Position numbers and translations under genes: made by a program
Notes under the pieces: generated by a model
Told to the model about the DNA's origin: nothing
Seen by the model: only the letters and a program-made list of their open reading frames with translations
The model's database searches: none
From: Bacteroidales bacterium
GTDB lineage: Bacteria > Bacteroidota > Bacteroidia > Bacteroidales > F082
Assembly (NCBI GenBank): GCA_017965765.1
Contig: JAGCPJ010000045.1
Span: 1 to 38,401, forward strand
DNA: 38,401 bases
Direction: 5' to 3'
In this document: in pieces, positions 8,976 through 17,715 of the stretch
Numbering within the stretch: the first letter of the stretch is position 1
Layout: every line of letters starts with the position of its first letter

Positions 8976-8983
8976 TATTTTTG
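8976..8983 (+). promoter_or_regulatory. -7 promoter box of the WYL gene
   Basis: TATTTTTG followed by CAG matches the Bacteroidota -7 element TAnnTTTG. It lies 15 nt before the ATG at 8999, giving a leader of roughly 10 nt. Because the box covers the TTG at 8981, that codon cannot be the translation start. Confidence 0.7.
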
Positions 8984-8998
8984 CAGAAAAAAGCAAAA

Positions 8999-9904
8999 AT
9001 GAAAAAAACCGATACCTTTAGGCAATATATTTGGCTTGTCCACACAATCCAGCGTGCAAGGCGGATCAGTTATAGTAACATCAAACGCCTTTGGATAGAA
9101 AATGACTTGAATGATGGTAAACCTTTGACGCGCACCACCTTCTACCGCCTTCGCCAAGCCATTGACGACATGTTCGGTATCTGCATTGAATGTGACAACC
9201 GGAACCAATACTACATCACCAACCCAGAAACGCTCAAAGACAACTCCACCCCAACCTGGATGCTGCAAACACTCACCGTCAACAACGTGCTTTTCGATAG
9301 CCTATCCATCAAGGATCGACTCGTTCTGGAAAAGATTCCCAAAGGGATGGAATACCTTGATACCATTATCACAGCCATCAAAAGTCACCAGACCCTACTT
9401 ATGGGATACCAGAAATTTACCGATACTAAGCCATACACCACACGCATTGAACCTTATTGTCTAAAACTCTTCCATCAACGCTGGTACCTGCTCGGCAAAA
9501 GCGAAAGAAAAAGCTACAAATTGGCCATCTACGCTCTCGATCGCATGACCGAACTCAAAGAAACAGAATCCACCTACATCTTAGATCCTGATTTCGATGC
9601 CGAGACCTTTTTCAACAACTATTTCGGTGTTTTCATCGGCGAAGAAATAAAACCTGCACACATCGTCCTTCGTGCTTACGGAAAAATGATTCCGCTACTT
9701 CGAACCCTTCCCAAACACCAATCACAAAAGGAAATCAACACCCAGGCCAACTTTTCCGATTTTGAATACTATATCGCCCCAACCCTCGATTTCAAACAAG
9801 AAATCCTCAAAGAAGGACCCGACTTGGAAGTGCTTGAACCTGAATCACTACGCAACGAAATCGTTGAATCACTGATGAAAACCATTCAACACTATCAACC
9901 ATAA
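8999..9904 (+). CDS. WYL-domain transcriptional regulator beside the cas operon
   Basis: The 301-aa product has the layout of WYL regulators. An N-terminal winged-helix region (about 1-75, with RRISYSNIKRLW and TRTTFYRLRQAIDDMFG) is followed by a WYL domain (about 124-190) carrying the literal Trp162-Tyr163-Leu164 in HQRWYLLGK. A C-terminal WCX-like part follows. WYL proteins sense nucleic-acid or nucleotide ligands and often control CRISPR, BREX and CBASS loci. This gene is divergent from the cas operon, with a 158-nt gap holding two palindromes and two facing promoters. I chose ATG 8999 over an upstream TTG (8981) because the TTG lies inside the -7 box. The likely role is repressor of the cas operon and of itself. 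Confidence 0.88.
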   Translation: MKKTDTFRQYIWLVHTIQRARRISYSNIKRLWIENDLNDGKPLTRTTFYRLRQAIDDMFGICIECDNRNQYYITNPETLKDNSTPTWMLQTLTVNNVLFDSLSIKDRLVLEKIPKGMEYLDTIITAIKSHQTLLMGYQKFTDTKPYTTRIEPYCLKLFHQRWYLLGKSERKSYKLAIYALDRMTELKETESTYILDPDFDAETFFNNYFGVFIGEEIKPAHIVLRAYGKMIPLLRTLPKHQSQKEINTQANFSDFEYYIAPTLDFKQEILKEGPDLEVLEPESLRNEIVESLMKTIQHYQP

Positions 9905-9928
9905 AACCATGGTTTGAAAAGTTTTCAA
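9904..9928. other. Two adjacent palindromes after the WYL gene
   Basis: AAACCATGGTTT (9904-9915) and TTGAAAAGTTTTCAA (9914-9928) are perfect palindromes that abut just after the WYL stop codon. Neither has a GC-rich stem plus T-run, so they are not an ordinary terminator. They could be protein-binding sites ahead of the lepB promoter, or chance. Confidence 0.35.
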
Positions 9929-9966
9929 CAAAAATCGGTTACCACATATTTTATTCTAAAAATAGG

Positions 9967-9974
9967 TATCTTTG
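9967..9974 (+). promoter_or_regulatory. -7 promoter box of the lepB operon
   Basis: TATCTTTG followed by CA is a perfect TAnnTTTG element, 58 nt before the lepB start. It separates the lepB-ftsK operon from the WYL gene. The leader includes TAGGAG (9993-9998), too far from the ATG to act as its ribosome-binding site. Confidence 0.7.
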
Positions 9975-10032
9975 CACACTATTATTTTAAATAGGAGCGT
10001 TTACAAATAATATTGAAAACATTTATCATACC

Positions 10033-11547
10033 ATGTCACTCATACTATTCATCTTCCTCGTTCCCGCCCTGTTTACCATCCCGATCGCATTCACATGGAA
10101 ACAGTTTAAAGCCGCAGGACAACAGCCTTGGAAAGCCTTCATCCCCTACTTCAACATCTTCGTCCTGCTGAAAATCATCAAGAAACACAAGAAATTCTGG
10201 TGGTGGTTCTTCATCATCTTCCCGTATATCAACGTCTTCATGCTCTTCCTCATGCTCATCGAACTGGGCAAATGCTTTGGCCGTTTCAAGGTATGGGAAG
10301 AGTTTATGGCCGCCATCCTGCCCTTCATCTTCTTCCCCCTCATCGTGAAAGATGCCAAGTACCAGGATCCCGCCACGACCAAAAGACCCCAGAAATCCAA
10401 AGGACGTGAGTGGTTCGACGCCATCGTGTTCGCCGTGGTCGCCGCCCTCATCATCCGTACCTACGTGTTCGAGGCCTTCACCATCCCCACCTCCAGCATG
10501 GAGAAATCACTCTGCGTCGGCGACTACTTGATCGTCAGTAAGATACACTACGGACCTAAACGCCCCAACACCCCCCTGTCCTTCCCCTTCGTCCATAACA
10601 CCCTGCCCTTCAGCACTACGAAGAAATCCTACCTGGAATGGATCAAGCTGCCCTACCACCGCTACCCCGGCACCTCGAAGATCAAACGCAACGACCCCAT
10701 CGTGTTCAACTATCCCGCCGGCGACACCGTGTGCGACAAGTTCCAAAGTAGCGTCAGCTATTACGACCTGATCCGCGAATACGGAAGGCAACAGGTATGG
10801 AACGACCATCGTAACTTTGGCAACGTCATCGCACACCCTGTGGACAAACGCGAGAACTACGTGAAACGCCTTATCGGCATGCCTGGCGACAAACTTGAAA
10901 TCATCGACGGCATCGTCCATATCAACGGCGTAGTGGGCTTCCAACCCGAAAACATGCAGTTCAGCTATACCGTCACCACCACCGGCAACGGCATCAACAA
11001 ACGCATCCTCGACAAATACAACATCACGGAGGTCTATCGCGGCGCCAACGCCAACGAAGCCATCCTCCACATCAGCGAGAAGGTGGCCGAAGAACTCCGT
11101 GGCCTCGCCTTCATCACCTCGGTGGAACGCAACATCTCCCCCGCCGGCACCGACCTGCGTCCCGAGATCTTCCCGCACCGTCCCGACCTCTTCCCATGGA
11201 ACGTCGATAACTACGGTCCCCTCGAGATCCCACAAAAAGGCCAGACCGTGAAACTCACCCTGGAAAACCTGCCACTCTACGAACGCATCATCCACGCCTA
11301 CGAACTCCACGACCTCAAAGTCAAAGGCGACCAGATCCTCATCGACGGACAACCCGCCGATAGCTATACCTTCGCCATGGACTACTACTGGATGATGGGC
11401 GACAACCGCCATAACTCCGCCGACTCCCGCTACTGGGGCTTCGTTCCCGAGAACCATATCGTCGGCAAGGCCGTGTTCGTCTGGCTCTCCATGGACAAGG
11501 TCAACGGCGGCATCCGCTGGAACCGAATGTTCAGAATCCCTAAATAA
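10033..11547 (+). CDS. lepB: Signal peptidase I
   Basis: This inner-membrane serine protease removes signal peptides from exported proteins. The catalytic Ser155 lies in IPTSSMEKSL and the general base Lys278 in YVKRLIGMPGD. The C-terminal box MMGDNRHNSADSRYWG is present. At 504 aa it is much longer than E. coli LepB because of two additions: an N-terminal segment of about 120 residues with three or four hydrophobic stretches (1-20, 38-50, 56-78, 92-106), and large insertions between the catalytic blocks. Long forms like this occur in Bacteroidota. The membrane anchor just before the active site is about 128-145. It is the first gene of an operon with ftsK, 8 nt downstream. Confidence 0.95.
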   Translation: MSLILFIFLVPALFTIPIAFTWKQFKAAGQQPWKAFIPYFNIFVLLKIIKKHKKFWWWFFIIFPYINVFMLFLMLIELGKCFGRFKVWEEFMAAILPFIFFPLIVKDAKYQDPATTKRPQKSKGREWFDAIVFAVVAALIIRTYVFEAFTIPTSSMEKSLCVGDYLIVSKIHYGPKRPNTPLSFPFVHNTLPFSTTKKSYLEWIKLPYHRYPGTSKIKRNDPIVFNYPAGDTVCDKFQSSVSYYDLIREYGRQQVWNDHRNFGNVIAHPVDKRENYVKRLIGMPGDKLEIIDGIVHINGVVGFQPENMQFSYTVTTTGNGINKRILDKYNITEVYRGANANEAILHISEKVAEELRGLAFITSVERNISPAGTDLRPEIFPHRPDLFPWNVDNYGPLEIPQKGQTVKLTLENLPLYERIIHAYELHDLKVKGDQILIDGQPADSYTFAMDYYWMMGDNRHNSADSRYWGFVPENHIVGKAVFVWLSMDKVNGGIRWNRMFRIPK

Positions 11548-11555
11548 GACTAGCG

Positions 11556-14225
11556 ATGGCTGAAAACAAGATACGAGAAAACACCTTCAAGCCCAAACCG
11601 GCCCCTGAAGAGAAAGTGAACCTGATCATCAACGATCCCGACGCCCCAAAGAAGGTGGAAGGACCCAAGAAAGCTTTAGAGAAAAGGGCTCCGGAAAAGA
11701 AAAAGTCCGAAAAGACAGAGAAGCCCAAGAAAACCAAAGAAAAACGTTCAGGCGAACCCGATCCCCGCATCCGCTACGGCATCGGTTTCGTAGTGCTTTG
11801 CATCGCCTTTTTCCTCGCAATCTCCCTGATCTCCTTCTTCGTGAGTTATTTCAGCGGTTCCTACGAAGAGACCGGAACCATGCTGTTCAACAAAGCCATC
11901 CAAGTCGATGTCATCACTGGCAAATTCGGCGCCTTCCTTTCGCAAATCCTTGTCAAAGAATCATTCGGCATCGGCGCCTTCTTTTTCGTTTACCTGCTGA
12001 CCATCATCGGATTGCATCTCACCTTTAGGTCAAAGATCAAGATGTGGAACATCTGGAAGTTCGCGATCATGTCGCTGGTTTGGCTTCCCCTGCTCTTCGC
12101 CTTCATCCACTTCGTCGCCCCCAACAAGGCATGCGAGATCTTCGGTGGCGCTGTCGGCGAGTTCCTGAATGCCAAGATCTTTAACTTCATGGGCAAATCC
12201 GGGGTGATCCTCACCATCGTGCTGGTCTTCCTCCTCTACCTCCTCTTTGAATACAACCTCAACATCGACGCCATCCGCCAATGGAACGAACGACGCAAGG
12301 AACGCAGGGCGATGAGGTTAATGGAAAACGGAAAACGGAAAACGGAAAACGATGAGTTTGTGGATAGCATTGAAGATGAAGAAGATCCAGAGGTTACCCC
12401 TGACGACTTCGACGATATCGACGACGACGACTTACCGCCCATCACGGTAATCCACAAGCCTACCGAAAACAGCTTCCGCGAAGGCAATCTCGCCGAGACA
12501 CTTGACCACCCGGAACCTGCTGACGACGGCTTCGAACCCGTGGTCCAACCCGAAAAGACCATCGTCACGAAAGCCAAACCTGCCGAAAACACACCCATCG
12601 AAGTGGTGAATACCACGGACAACGTGGAACTGGTCGTCGAGAAGACCCCCGTCGAGAAAACCATCGTTGACGGGAAGGAACACCATACCATCGACACCCC
12701 GTTTGACCCGCACTACGAACTCAGCGACTTTAAGTTCCCCACCCTCGACCTGCTCAAGGACTATGGCGACAAACGCGCCGAGGTCAGCAGCGAGGAGTTG
12801 GAAGCCAACAAGAACAAGATTGTGGAGACCTTGGGGAACTACGGCATCCAGATCGACAAGATCAAAGCCACCATCGGTCCTACCGTCACCTTGTATGAGA
12901 TCGTCCCCGCCGCCGGCGTGCGTATCTCCAAGATCAAGAACCTGGAAGACGACATCGCTTTGAGCCTCGCCGCCCTAGGCATCCGTATCATCGCCCCCAT
13001 CCCAGGCAAAGGCACCATCGGCATCGAAGTCCCGAACAAAAAGCCCGAGACGGTCTCCATGAAGAGCGTTCTCGCCTCTGAGAAGTTCCAGAACAACAAA
13101 TTCGCCTTGCCTTGCGCCATTGGCAAGACCATCTCCAACGAGACCTACGTCTTCGACTTGGCCAAGATGCCCCACATCCTGATGGCTGGTGCCACTGGAC
13201 AAGGTAAATCCGTCGGCTTGAACGCCATCATCGCCTCGCTGCTCTACAGCAAGCATCCCTCCGACCTGAAGTTCATCATGGTCGATCCCAAGAAGGTCGA
13301 GCTTACCCTATACAACCGCATCGAACGCCATTACCTGGCCAAGTTGCCGGATTCGGAAGACGCCATCATCACCGACGTGAAGCAGGTGGTGCGGACCCTC
13401 AACTCCCTCTGTATCGAGATGGACCAGCGCTACGACCTGCTGAAGGCCGCCCAGTGCCGTAACATCATCGAGTACAACGACAAGTTCAAGGCACGCCGTC
13501 TGCTACCCACGGAAGGCCATCGCTACCTACCTTATATCGTGCTCGTCGTCGATGAGTTCGCCGACCTCATCATGACGGCAGGCCGCGACGTGGAAGCCCC
13601 CATCGCCCGTCTGGCCCAGCTAGCCCGTGCCATCGGCATCCACCTCATCATCGCCACCCAGCGTCCTTCAGTCAACATCATCACAGGTTCCATCAAGGCC
13701 AACTTCCCCGCCCGTATCGCCTTCCGTGTCATCTCGGCAGTGGACTCCAAGACCATCCTCGACCAAAGCGGCGCCAACCAACTGGTGGGCCGCGGCGACA
13801 TGCTGCTCTCCACGGGTAACGACATGGTGCGTCTGCAATGTGCCTTCATCGACACCCCCGAAGTGGAAGAGGTGACCAGCTTCATCGGCGAGCAACGCGG
13901 CTTCAGCGCGCCCTTCCTGCTGCCCGAGGTACCGGACGAAGGTGAAGGCGGCGGTGACGGCGACTTCGAAGACGGCGACGAACGCGACCCGCTGTTCGAG
14001 GACGCTGCCCGTATCGTGGTGCAGACCCAACAAGGTTCCACTTCCATGATCCAACGCAAACTCAAGCTCGGCTACAACCGCGCAGGCCGTATCATCGACC
14101 AACTGGAAGCCGCCGGCATCCTCGGTCCTTTCTCCGGCTCCAAGGCACGTGAGGTAAAAGTCGCCAACGAGTTCGCTTTGGAACAGATTTTGAAGGATCT
14201 CGAGCTCAAAGATCAAGGAATATGA
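11556..14225 (+). CDS. ftsK: DNA translocase FtsK
   Basis: FtsK pumps chromosomal DNA at the division septum and coordinates dimer resolution. The 889-aa product has a Lys/Glu-rich start (1-72), four membrane segments (about 75-97, 134-152, 168-188 and 214-234), an acidic linker (about 250-390), then the motor. Walker A is AGATGQGKS (544-552) and Walker B is VLVVDEFADL with Asp666-Glu667. A C-terminal winged-helix gamma domain (about 815-875, with STSMIQRKLKLGYNRAGRI) reads orienting sequences on DNA. The linker contains a tandem heptamer repeat at DNA level (12323-12350). The gene overlaps the next one by 4 bp (ATGA). Confidence 0.96.
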   Translation: MAENKIRENTFKPKPAPEEKVNLIINDPDAPKKVEGPKKALEKRAPEKKKSEKTEKPKKTKEKRSGEPDPRIRYGIGFVVLCIAFFLAISLISFFVSYFSGSYEETGTMLFNKAIQVDVITGKFGAFLSQILVKESFGIGAFFFVYLLTIIGLHLTFRSKIKMWNIWKFAIMSLVWLPLLFAFIHFVAPNKACEIFGGAVGEFLNAKIFNFMGKSGVILTIVLVFLLYLLFEYNLNIDAIRQWNERRKERRAMRLMENGKRKTENDEFVDSIEDEEDPEVTPDDFDDIDDDDLPPITVIHKPTENSFREGNLAETLDHPEPADDGFEPVVQPEKTIVTKAKPAENTPIEVVNTTDNVELVVEKTPVEKTIVDGKEHHTIDTPFDPHYELSDFKFPTLDLLKDYGDKRAEVSSEELEANKNKIVETLGNYGIQIDKIKATIGPTVTLYEIVPAAGVRISKIKNLEDDIALSLAALGIRIIAPIPGKGTIGIEVPNKKPETVSMKSVLASEKFQNNKFALPCAIGKTISNETYVFDLAKMPHILMAGATGQGKSVGLNAIIASLLYSKHPSDLKFIMVDPKKVELTLYNRIERHYLAKLPDSEDAIITDVKQVVRTLNSLCIEMDQRYDLLKAAQCRNIIEYNDKFKARRLLPTEGHRYLPYIVLVVDEFADLIMTAGRDVEAPIARLAQLARAIGIHLIIATQRPSVNIITGSIKANFPARIAFRVISAVDSKTILDQSGANQLVGRGDMLLSTGNDMVRLQCAFIDTPEVEEVTSFIGEQRGFSAPFLLPEVPDEGEGGGDGDFEDGDERDPLFEDAARIVVQTQQGSTSMIQRKLKLGYNRAGRIIDQLEAAGILGPFSGSKAREVKVANEFALEQILKDLELKDQGI
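12323..12350 (+). repeat. Four tandem GGAAAAC heptamers inside ftsK
   Basis: The unit GGAAAAC occurs four times without interruption (12323, 12330, 12337, 12344). It encodes the MENGKRKTEND stretch of the FtsK linker, just after the last membrane segment. Because 28 is not a multiple of three, gain or loss of one unit would shift the frame of the motor domain. The unit fits the GGAA+3 pattern of repeats near aspC and miaB. Confidence 0.85.
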
Positions 14226-14764
14226 AAAAGCAACGCTCCATCATCGCGGGCATCCTTCTGGTGTTTGCCTTCGGCATCGCCCATGCCCAGAACGACAGCA
14301 ACGCCATCAAAAAGCTCGCCCAGTCCATCAGAAGCCACAAGAACCTGGAGGTGAGCTTCACCTACCAAACCTTAGGTGACAACAGCGACTCCGAAGAAGC
14401 GAAAAAAGGCATCGCCTACTTTCAAGACGGTGCCTATAAAGTCATCATGGAAGACCAACACGCCATCTCCGACGGAAAGACCACCTGGCACTATATCGTG
14501 GAAGAAGAGGAAGTGATGGTAGGCCAAGCCACCGACGATGACAACCCCTATACGGTACTCGACGACCTTGAACGAGACGGCTCGGGAGTCACCCCCATCC
14601 TCGACAAGAAAGGCGAACTGAAACAACTGGAGATCGAAGTGGACGAAGGCGTCAAACTCCTCCTGAATATCACGGAGCTCAAGTTCGACCAGGACTTCCC
14701 CAAAGGGTTCTTCGCCTTCGACGAGAAAGCCTATCCGGATGTTGAAATCATCGACATGCGATGA
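14222..14764 (+). CDS. LolA-like outer-membrane lipoprotein carrier
   Basis: The 180-aa product has a signal peptide (MKKQRSIIAGILLVFAFGIAHA, cleavage near 22-23) and a LolA-like half-barrel region: NLEVSFTYQTL, GIAYFQDGAYKVI, DGKTTWHYIVEEEEVMV, and a late KGFFAFDEKAYPDVEIIDMR. LolA carries lipoproteins through the periplasm, and many Bacteroidota have a LolA-like gene right after ftsK, as here. It overlaps ftsK by 4 bp and the glycosyltransferase by 4 bp, so the three are translated together. Identification rests on fold-like pattern and context. Confidence 0.75.
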   Translation: MKKQRSIIAGILLVFAFGIAHAQNDSNAIKKLAQSIRSHKNLEVSFTYQTLGDNSDSEEAKKGIAYFQDGAYKVIMEDQHAISDGKTTWHYIVEEEEVMVGQATDDDNPYTVLDDLERDGSGVTPILDKKGELKQLEIEVDEGVKLLLNITELKFDQDFPKGFFAFDEKAYPDVEIIDMR

Positions 14765-15894
14765 AGATCGTTTTCCTGGCACGATGGTATCCGCACAAAT
14801 ACGACCCGATGTTCGGGTTGTTTGTACAGCGTCATGCCGAAGCCGCCGCGCGCTACAACGACATCTCGGTGGTGTATGTCCATCCCGATGAGCAAGCACG
14901 TTCCAAATACGAAATCGACCGCTCCACGGAAAACGGGGTGGATACGATCCGAATCTATTATAAGAAGCAAGGTCGGCTCAGCTCGGCCTGGCGTTACTAC
15001 CAGGCCTGCAGGAAAGGCTTGAGACTGGCGGGCAAGCCCGACGGAATCCATGTGCATGTGCTGACTCGTATGGGCTTCATCGCCTATCTACAGAAGCTCT
15101 TTCACAAAACGCCTTATCTCGTCACCGAACACTGGTCACGTTACCTTCCTGGCAACGACTTCCACGGGGTCCTGCGGAGATGGGTCACCCGCATCGTCGT
15201 CCGCAACGCCGGCATGGTGACCACGGTGACCGAGAACCTGGCACAAGCCATGCAATCCCACGGCCTGAGAAATTCTCACTACGTTACCCTGCCTAACGTC
15301 GTTGACCTCAACCTCTTCCACCCCCTCCCCCACCACAACGAGATCCCTGAGATCATCCACATCAGCTGTTTCGAGGACAAGTCGAAAAATATCAGCGGCC
15401 TGCTGGAAGCCTTAAGACTCATGAAAGACAAAGGGACTGCCTTCCATGCAACGCTCATCGGCGAAGGCATGGACCTTGAGGCGATGAAAGCCAAGGCCGC
15501 CACGTTGCAGCTGGAGGATTGCGTTGAATTTACGGGGCTGCTACAGGGACAGCACCTTGTCGATGCCCTGGCCTCGGGCGATTTCCTGGTCCTTTCGAGC
15601 CATTACGAGAACATGCCCGTGGTGATTCTCGAAGCCTTGGCCTGCGGATTACCAGTGGTGAGCACACAGGTAGGCGGCATTGCGGAGATCATCGACGAGC
15701 AGAACGGCATCCTGGTCCCCAAAGACGACACCCAAGCCCTGGCTGAGGCCATGGCACGGTGCTGCCAGACCTACCCACACTATGATCCACAACAGCTCCG
15801 GAACCGTGTGATGGAACGATACGGCTACGAATCCGTGGGAAAACTGCTTGACCAATGGTACAGGGAGGTTATTCTCCAACGGTATTTTTCATGA
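14761..15894 (+). CDS. Glycosyltransferase family 4
   Basis: The 377-aa product is a GT-B fold, GT4-type enzyme that transfers a sugar from a nucleotide donor, probably in polysaccharide or lipopolysaccharide assembly. The N-terminal domain starts MKIVFLARWYPHKYDPMFG. The donor domain has SCFEDKSKNISGLLEAL, the ATLIGEGMDLEAMK strand and the retaining-GT motif VVILEALACGLPVVSTQVGG. The acceptor cannot be told from sequence. It starts in a 4-bp overlap with the LolA-like gene and its last 26 bp overlap the end of lpxA on the other strand. A weak hairpin (CGGTAT/ATACCG, 15880-15899) lies in the convergent overlap. Confidence 0.9.
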   Translation: MKIVFLARWYPHKYDPMFGLFVQRHAEAAARYNDISVVYVHPDEQARSKYEIDRSTENGVDTIRIYYKKQGRLSSAWRYYQACRKGLRLAGKPDGIHVHVLTRMGFIAYLQKLFHKTPYLVTEHWSRYLPGNDFHGVLRRWVTRIVVRNAGMVTTVTENLAQAMQSHGLRNSHYVTLPNVVDLNLFHPLPHHNEIPEIIHISCFEDKSKNISGLLEALRLMKDKGTAFHATLIGEGMDLEAMKAKAATLQLEDCVEFTGLLQGQHLVDALASGDFLVLSSHYENMPVVILEALACGLPVVSTQVGGIAEIIDEQNGILVPKDDTQALAEAMARCCQTYPHYDPQQLRNRVMERYGYESVGKLLDQWYREVILQRYFS

Positions 15895-16654
15895 TACCGA
15901 GCTTGGAATTCTCAATGAATTTCACAATCAGCTCCACATCTTCAGACGACGGCAGATTGGTCTTGATGTACTGAACAGCCTGTGACACGTTCATGCCAGC
16001 GCTATAGATCACCCGATAGACATCTTGGATGGCGTTGATGCGTTCCTTGGAATAGCCTCGGCGACCCAAGCCGATATAGTTCACTCCGGCGTAGGATACT
16101 GGATAACCCGTACCCGTCTTGACAAACGGAGGGATGTCCTTGTTGATCATGGCGCCGCCAGAGATCATGACATGCGCCCCAATGCGGCAAAACTGGCTCA
16201 CGGCAGCGAGACCGCCCAGGATGGCCCAGTCGTCAACGGTGATATGCCCCGCCAAGGTCGCCGCATTGGCCATGATGACGTTGTCCCCCACCACGCAGTC
16301 ATGCGCCACGTGGGTAAAGGCCATCAGCAGGCAGTTTTTGCCCACGACGGTCTTGCCGCTGGCAGCGGTACCCTTGTTGATGGCAGCCGATTCGCGGATG
16401 GTGGTGCCATCGCCGATATAGCAATAGGTTGTCTCGCCTTTGTATTTCAGGTCCTGGGGTATCGCCGAGATCACGGCACCGGGAAAGATCTTGCAGTTTT
16501 TCCCGATACGGGCGCCGTCCATGATGGTCGCATTCGGTCCAATCCAGGTGCCAGAGCCGATCTCGACATCCTCTCCGATCCAAGCAAAGGGTTCAATTTT
16601 GACATCTTCCGCGATGCGGGCATTCGGATGGATATAGGCGAGCGGCTGGTTCAT
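15869..16654 (-). CDS. lpxA: UDP-N-acetylglucosamine O-acyltransferase LpxA
   Basis: LpxA catalyses the first step of lipid A synthesis, moving a 3-hydroxyacyl chain from ACP to UDP-GlcNAc. The 261-aa length matches the family. The left-handed beta helix is seen as repeated hexapeptides (residues about 5-185). The catalytic His118 lies in THVAHDC, followed by the ATLAGHITVDDWAILGG coil and a helical C-terminus. It lies 11 nt after lpxC in the same direction, so the two form an operon. No fabZ lies between them. Confidence 0.95.
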   Translation of the reverse strand: MNQPLAYIHPNARIAEDVKIEPFAWIGEDVEIGSGTWIGPNATIMDGARIGKNCKIFPGAVISAIPQDLKYKGETTYCYIGDGTTIRESAAINKGTAASGKTVVGKNCLLMAFTHVAHDCVVGDNVIMANAATLAGHITVDDWAILGGLAAVSQFCRIGAHVMISGGAMINKDIPPFVKTGTGYPVSYAGVNYIGLGRRGYSKERINAIQDVYRVIYSAGMNVSQAVQYIKTNLPSSEDVELIVKFIENSKLGIMKNTVGE

Positions 16655-16665
16655 AGGTATCTGTT

Positions 16666-17586
16666 TTAATCTTCTTGGAGCATCGTATGCTTGATCTTGC
16701 GGGCGAAGGCTGTGTTGGAGAAATGTCCAGGTTTATAGGCAGTCACATGCCCTTTAATGGGTTTGCCCACCAAGGTAAGGTCGCCGATGACGTCCAGCAA
16801 CTTGTGACGCGCAGGTTCGTTGTCGAAATAGAGATCCACGTTGTTGAGGATACCGCCCTCCTTGACTTCCACTTTGGGTTTCTTGAAGAAAGCCGCAATG
16901 TGGTCCAATTCCTCGGAGGAGACGTTCTTGTTGACGAACACGATGGCGTTGGTCAGATCGCCGCCTTTGATGAGGTTACGGCTCAACAGGGTCTCCAACT
17001 CATGGAGGAACACAAAGGTTCTGCAAGGCGCGATCTCCGTTTCAAAATCCTTCAAGTTGTGCAACGAAGCGCTCTGTTTGTCAAGGACTTTTGTATTGTA
17101 TTTTACGGTGACATCCACTTGGAACGAATCGCAAGGCTCGATGGAGAGTTCGATACCCAAGACCTCATTACGATAGGAGATCGGTTCCTTGATGACATAG
17201 TAGTCGCGATAAGCGTTCTGTTCCACGATGCCCGCTTCCTTCAGCACTTTGACGAACTCCTTGCCGGAGCCGTCCATGATGGGCATCTCTTCCACATCGA
17301 TATCGATCAATACGTTATCGATGCCCATGCCTCTCAGGGAAGCCAGTACATGTTCAACGGTATATATCTTGACCCCACCTTTTCCCAGGGTGGTTCCTCT
17401 AGTCGTGTCGATGACATTGTCAACATCGGCCTCAATGATAGGCCGGCTTTCGAGATCAATGCGGCGGAAACGGATACCCGTGTTGACCGGTGCGGGATTG
17501 AAGGTCAAAGTACCGCACTGTCGCGTATGGAGTCCGGCTCCCGTGACACTGATCTTTCGCCTTAAAGTACGCTGTTTTTCTTCCAT
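16666..17586 (-). CDS. lpxC: UDP-3-O-acyl-N-acetylglucosamine deacetylase LpxC, without FabZ domain
   Basis: LpxC is the zinc deacetylase that commits the pathway to lipid A. With the chosen start (MEEKQRTLRRKISV) it has 306 aa. Zinc ligands are visible as His79 (VEHVLAS), His261 and Asp265 (RHKLLDVIGD), and the active-site His280 is in KGHVTAYKPGH. A longer reading starting at 17616 is unlikely because it would begin about where transcription starts. In most Bacteroidota LpxC is fused to FabZ (about 460 aa); here the protein ends right after the LpxC fold and lpxA begins 11 nt later, so the FabZ part is cleanly missing. Confidence 0.94.
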   Translation of the reverse strand: MEEKQRTLRRKISVTGAGLHTRQCGTLTFNPAPVNTGIRFRRIDLESRPIIEADVDNVIDTTRGTTLGKGGVKIYTVEHVLASLRGMGIDNVLIDIDVEEMPIMDGSGKEFVKVLKEAGIVEQNAYRDYYVIKEPISYRNEVLGIELSIEPCDSFQVDVTVKYNTKVLDKQSASLHNLKDFETEIAPCRTFVFLHELETLLSRNLIKGGDLTNAIVFVNKNVSSEELDHIAAFFKKPKVEVKEGGILNNVDLYFDNEPARHKLLDVIGDLTLVGKPIKGHVTAYKPGHFSNTAFARKIKHTMLQED

Positions 17587-17626
17587 AAAACAAAACTTGA
17601 GTCGAAAATACCTCAAGAAAAACGGG

Positions 17627-17634
17627 CAAAGATA
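17627..17634 (-). promoter_or_regulatory. -7 promoter box of lpxC-lpxA
   Basis: On the minus strand this reads TATCTTTG, a perfect TAnnTTTG element 40 nt upstream of the LpxC ATG at 17586. It supports that start and shows that lpxC-lpxA has its own promoter, separate from lpxD. Confidence 0.65.
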
Positions 17635-17686
17635 GGGAATTTTTCATAATAACAAAAAAAATAGGCCCTGTAGTTCTTAAAAGTAC

Positions 17687-17694
17687 TATCTTTA
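17687..17694 (+). promoter_or_regulatory. Likely -7 promoter box of the YdcF-like gene
   Basis: TATCTTTA matches TAnnTTTG at all but the last base and lies 21 nt before the start at 17716. It faces away from the lpxC promoter, so the 129-nt gap holds two divergent promoters. Confidence 0.5.
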
Positions 17695-17715
17695 CATTTT
17701 TAAAAGTCAGCTAAC

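Noticed and set aside
8981-8998. TTG start six codons upstream for the WYL gene
   Set aside because: The TTG lies inside the -7 promoter box; ATG 8999 follows at a suitable distance.
9914-9928. Palindrome after the WYL gene as an intrinsic terminator
   Set aside because: The stem is AT-only with a 1-nt centre and no T-run follows.
10507-11457. Long antisense open frame in lepB
   Set aside because: It is a shadow caused by codons rich in C at the third position; the lepB frame has the catalytic motifs.
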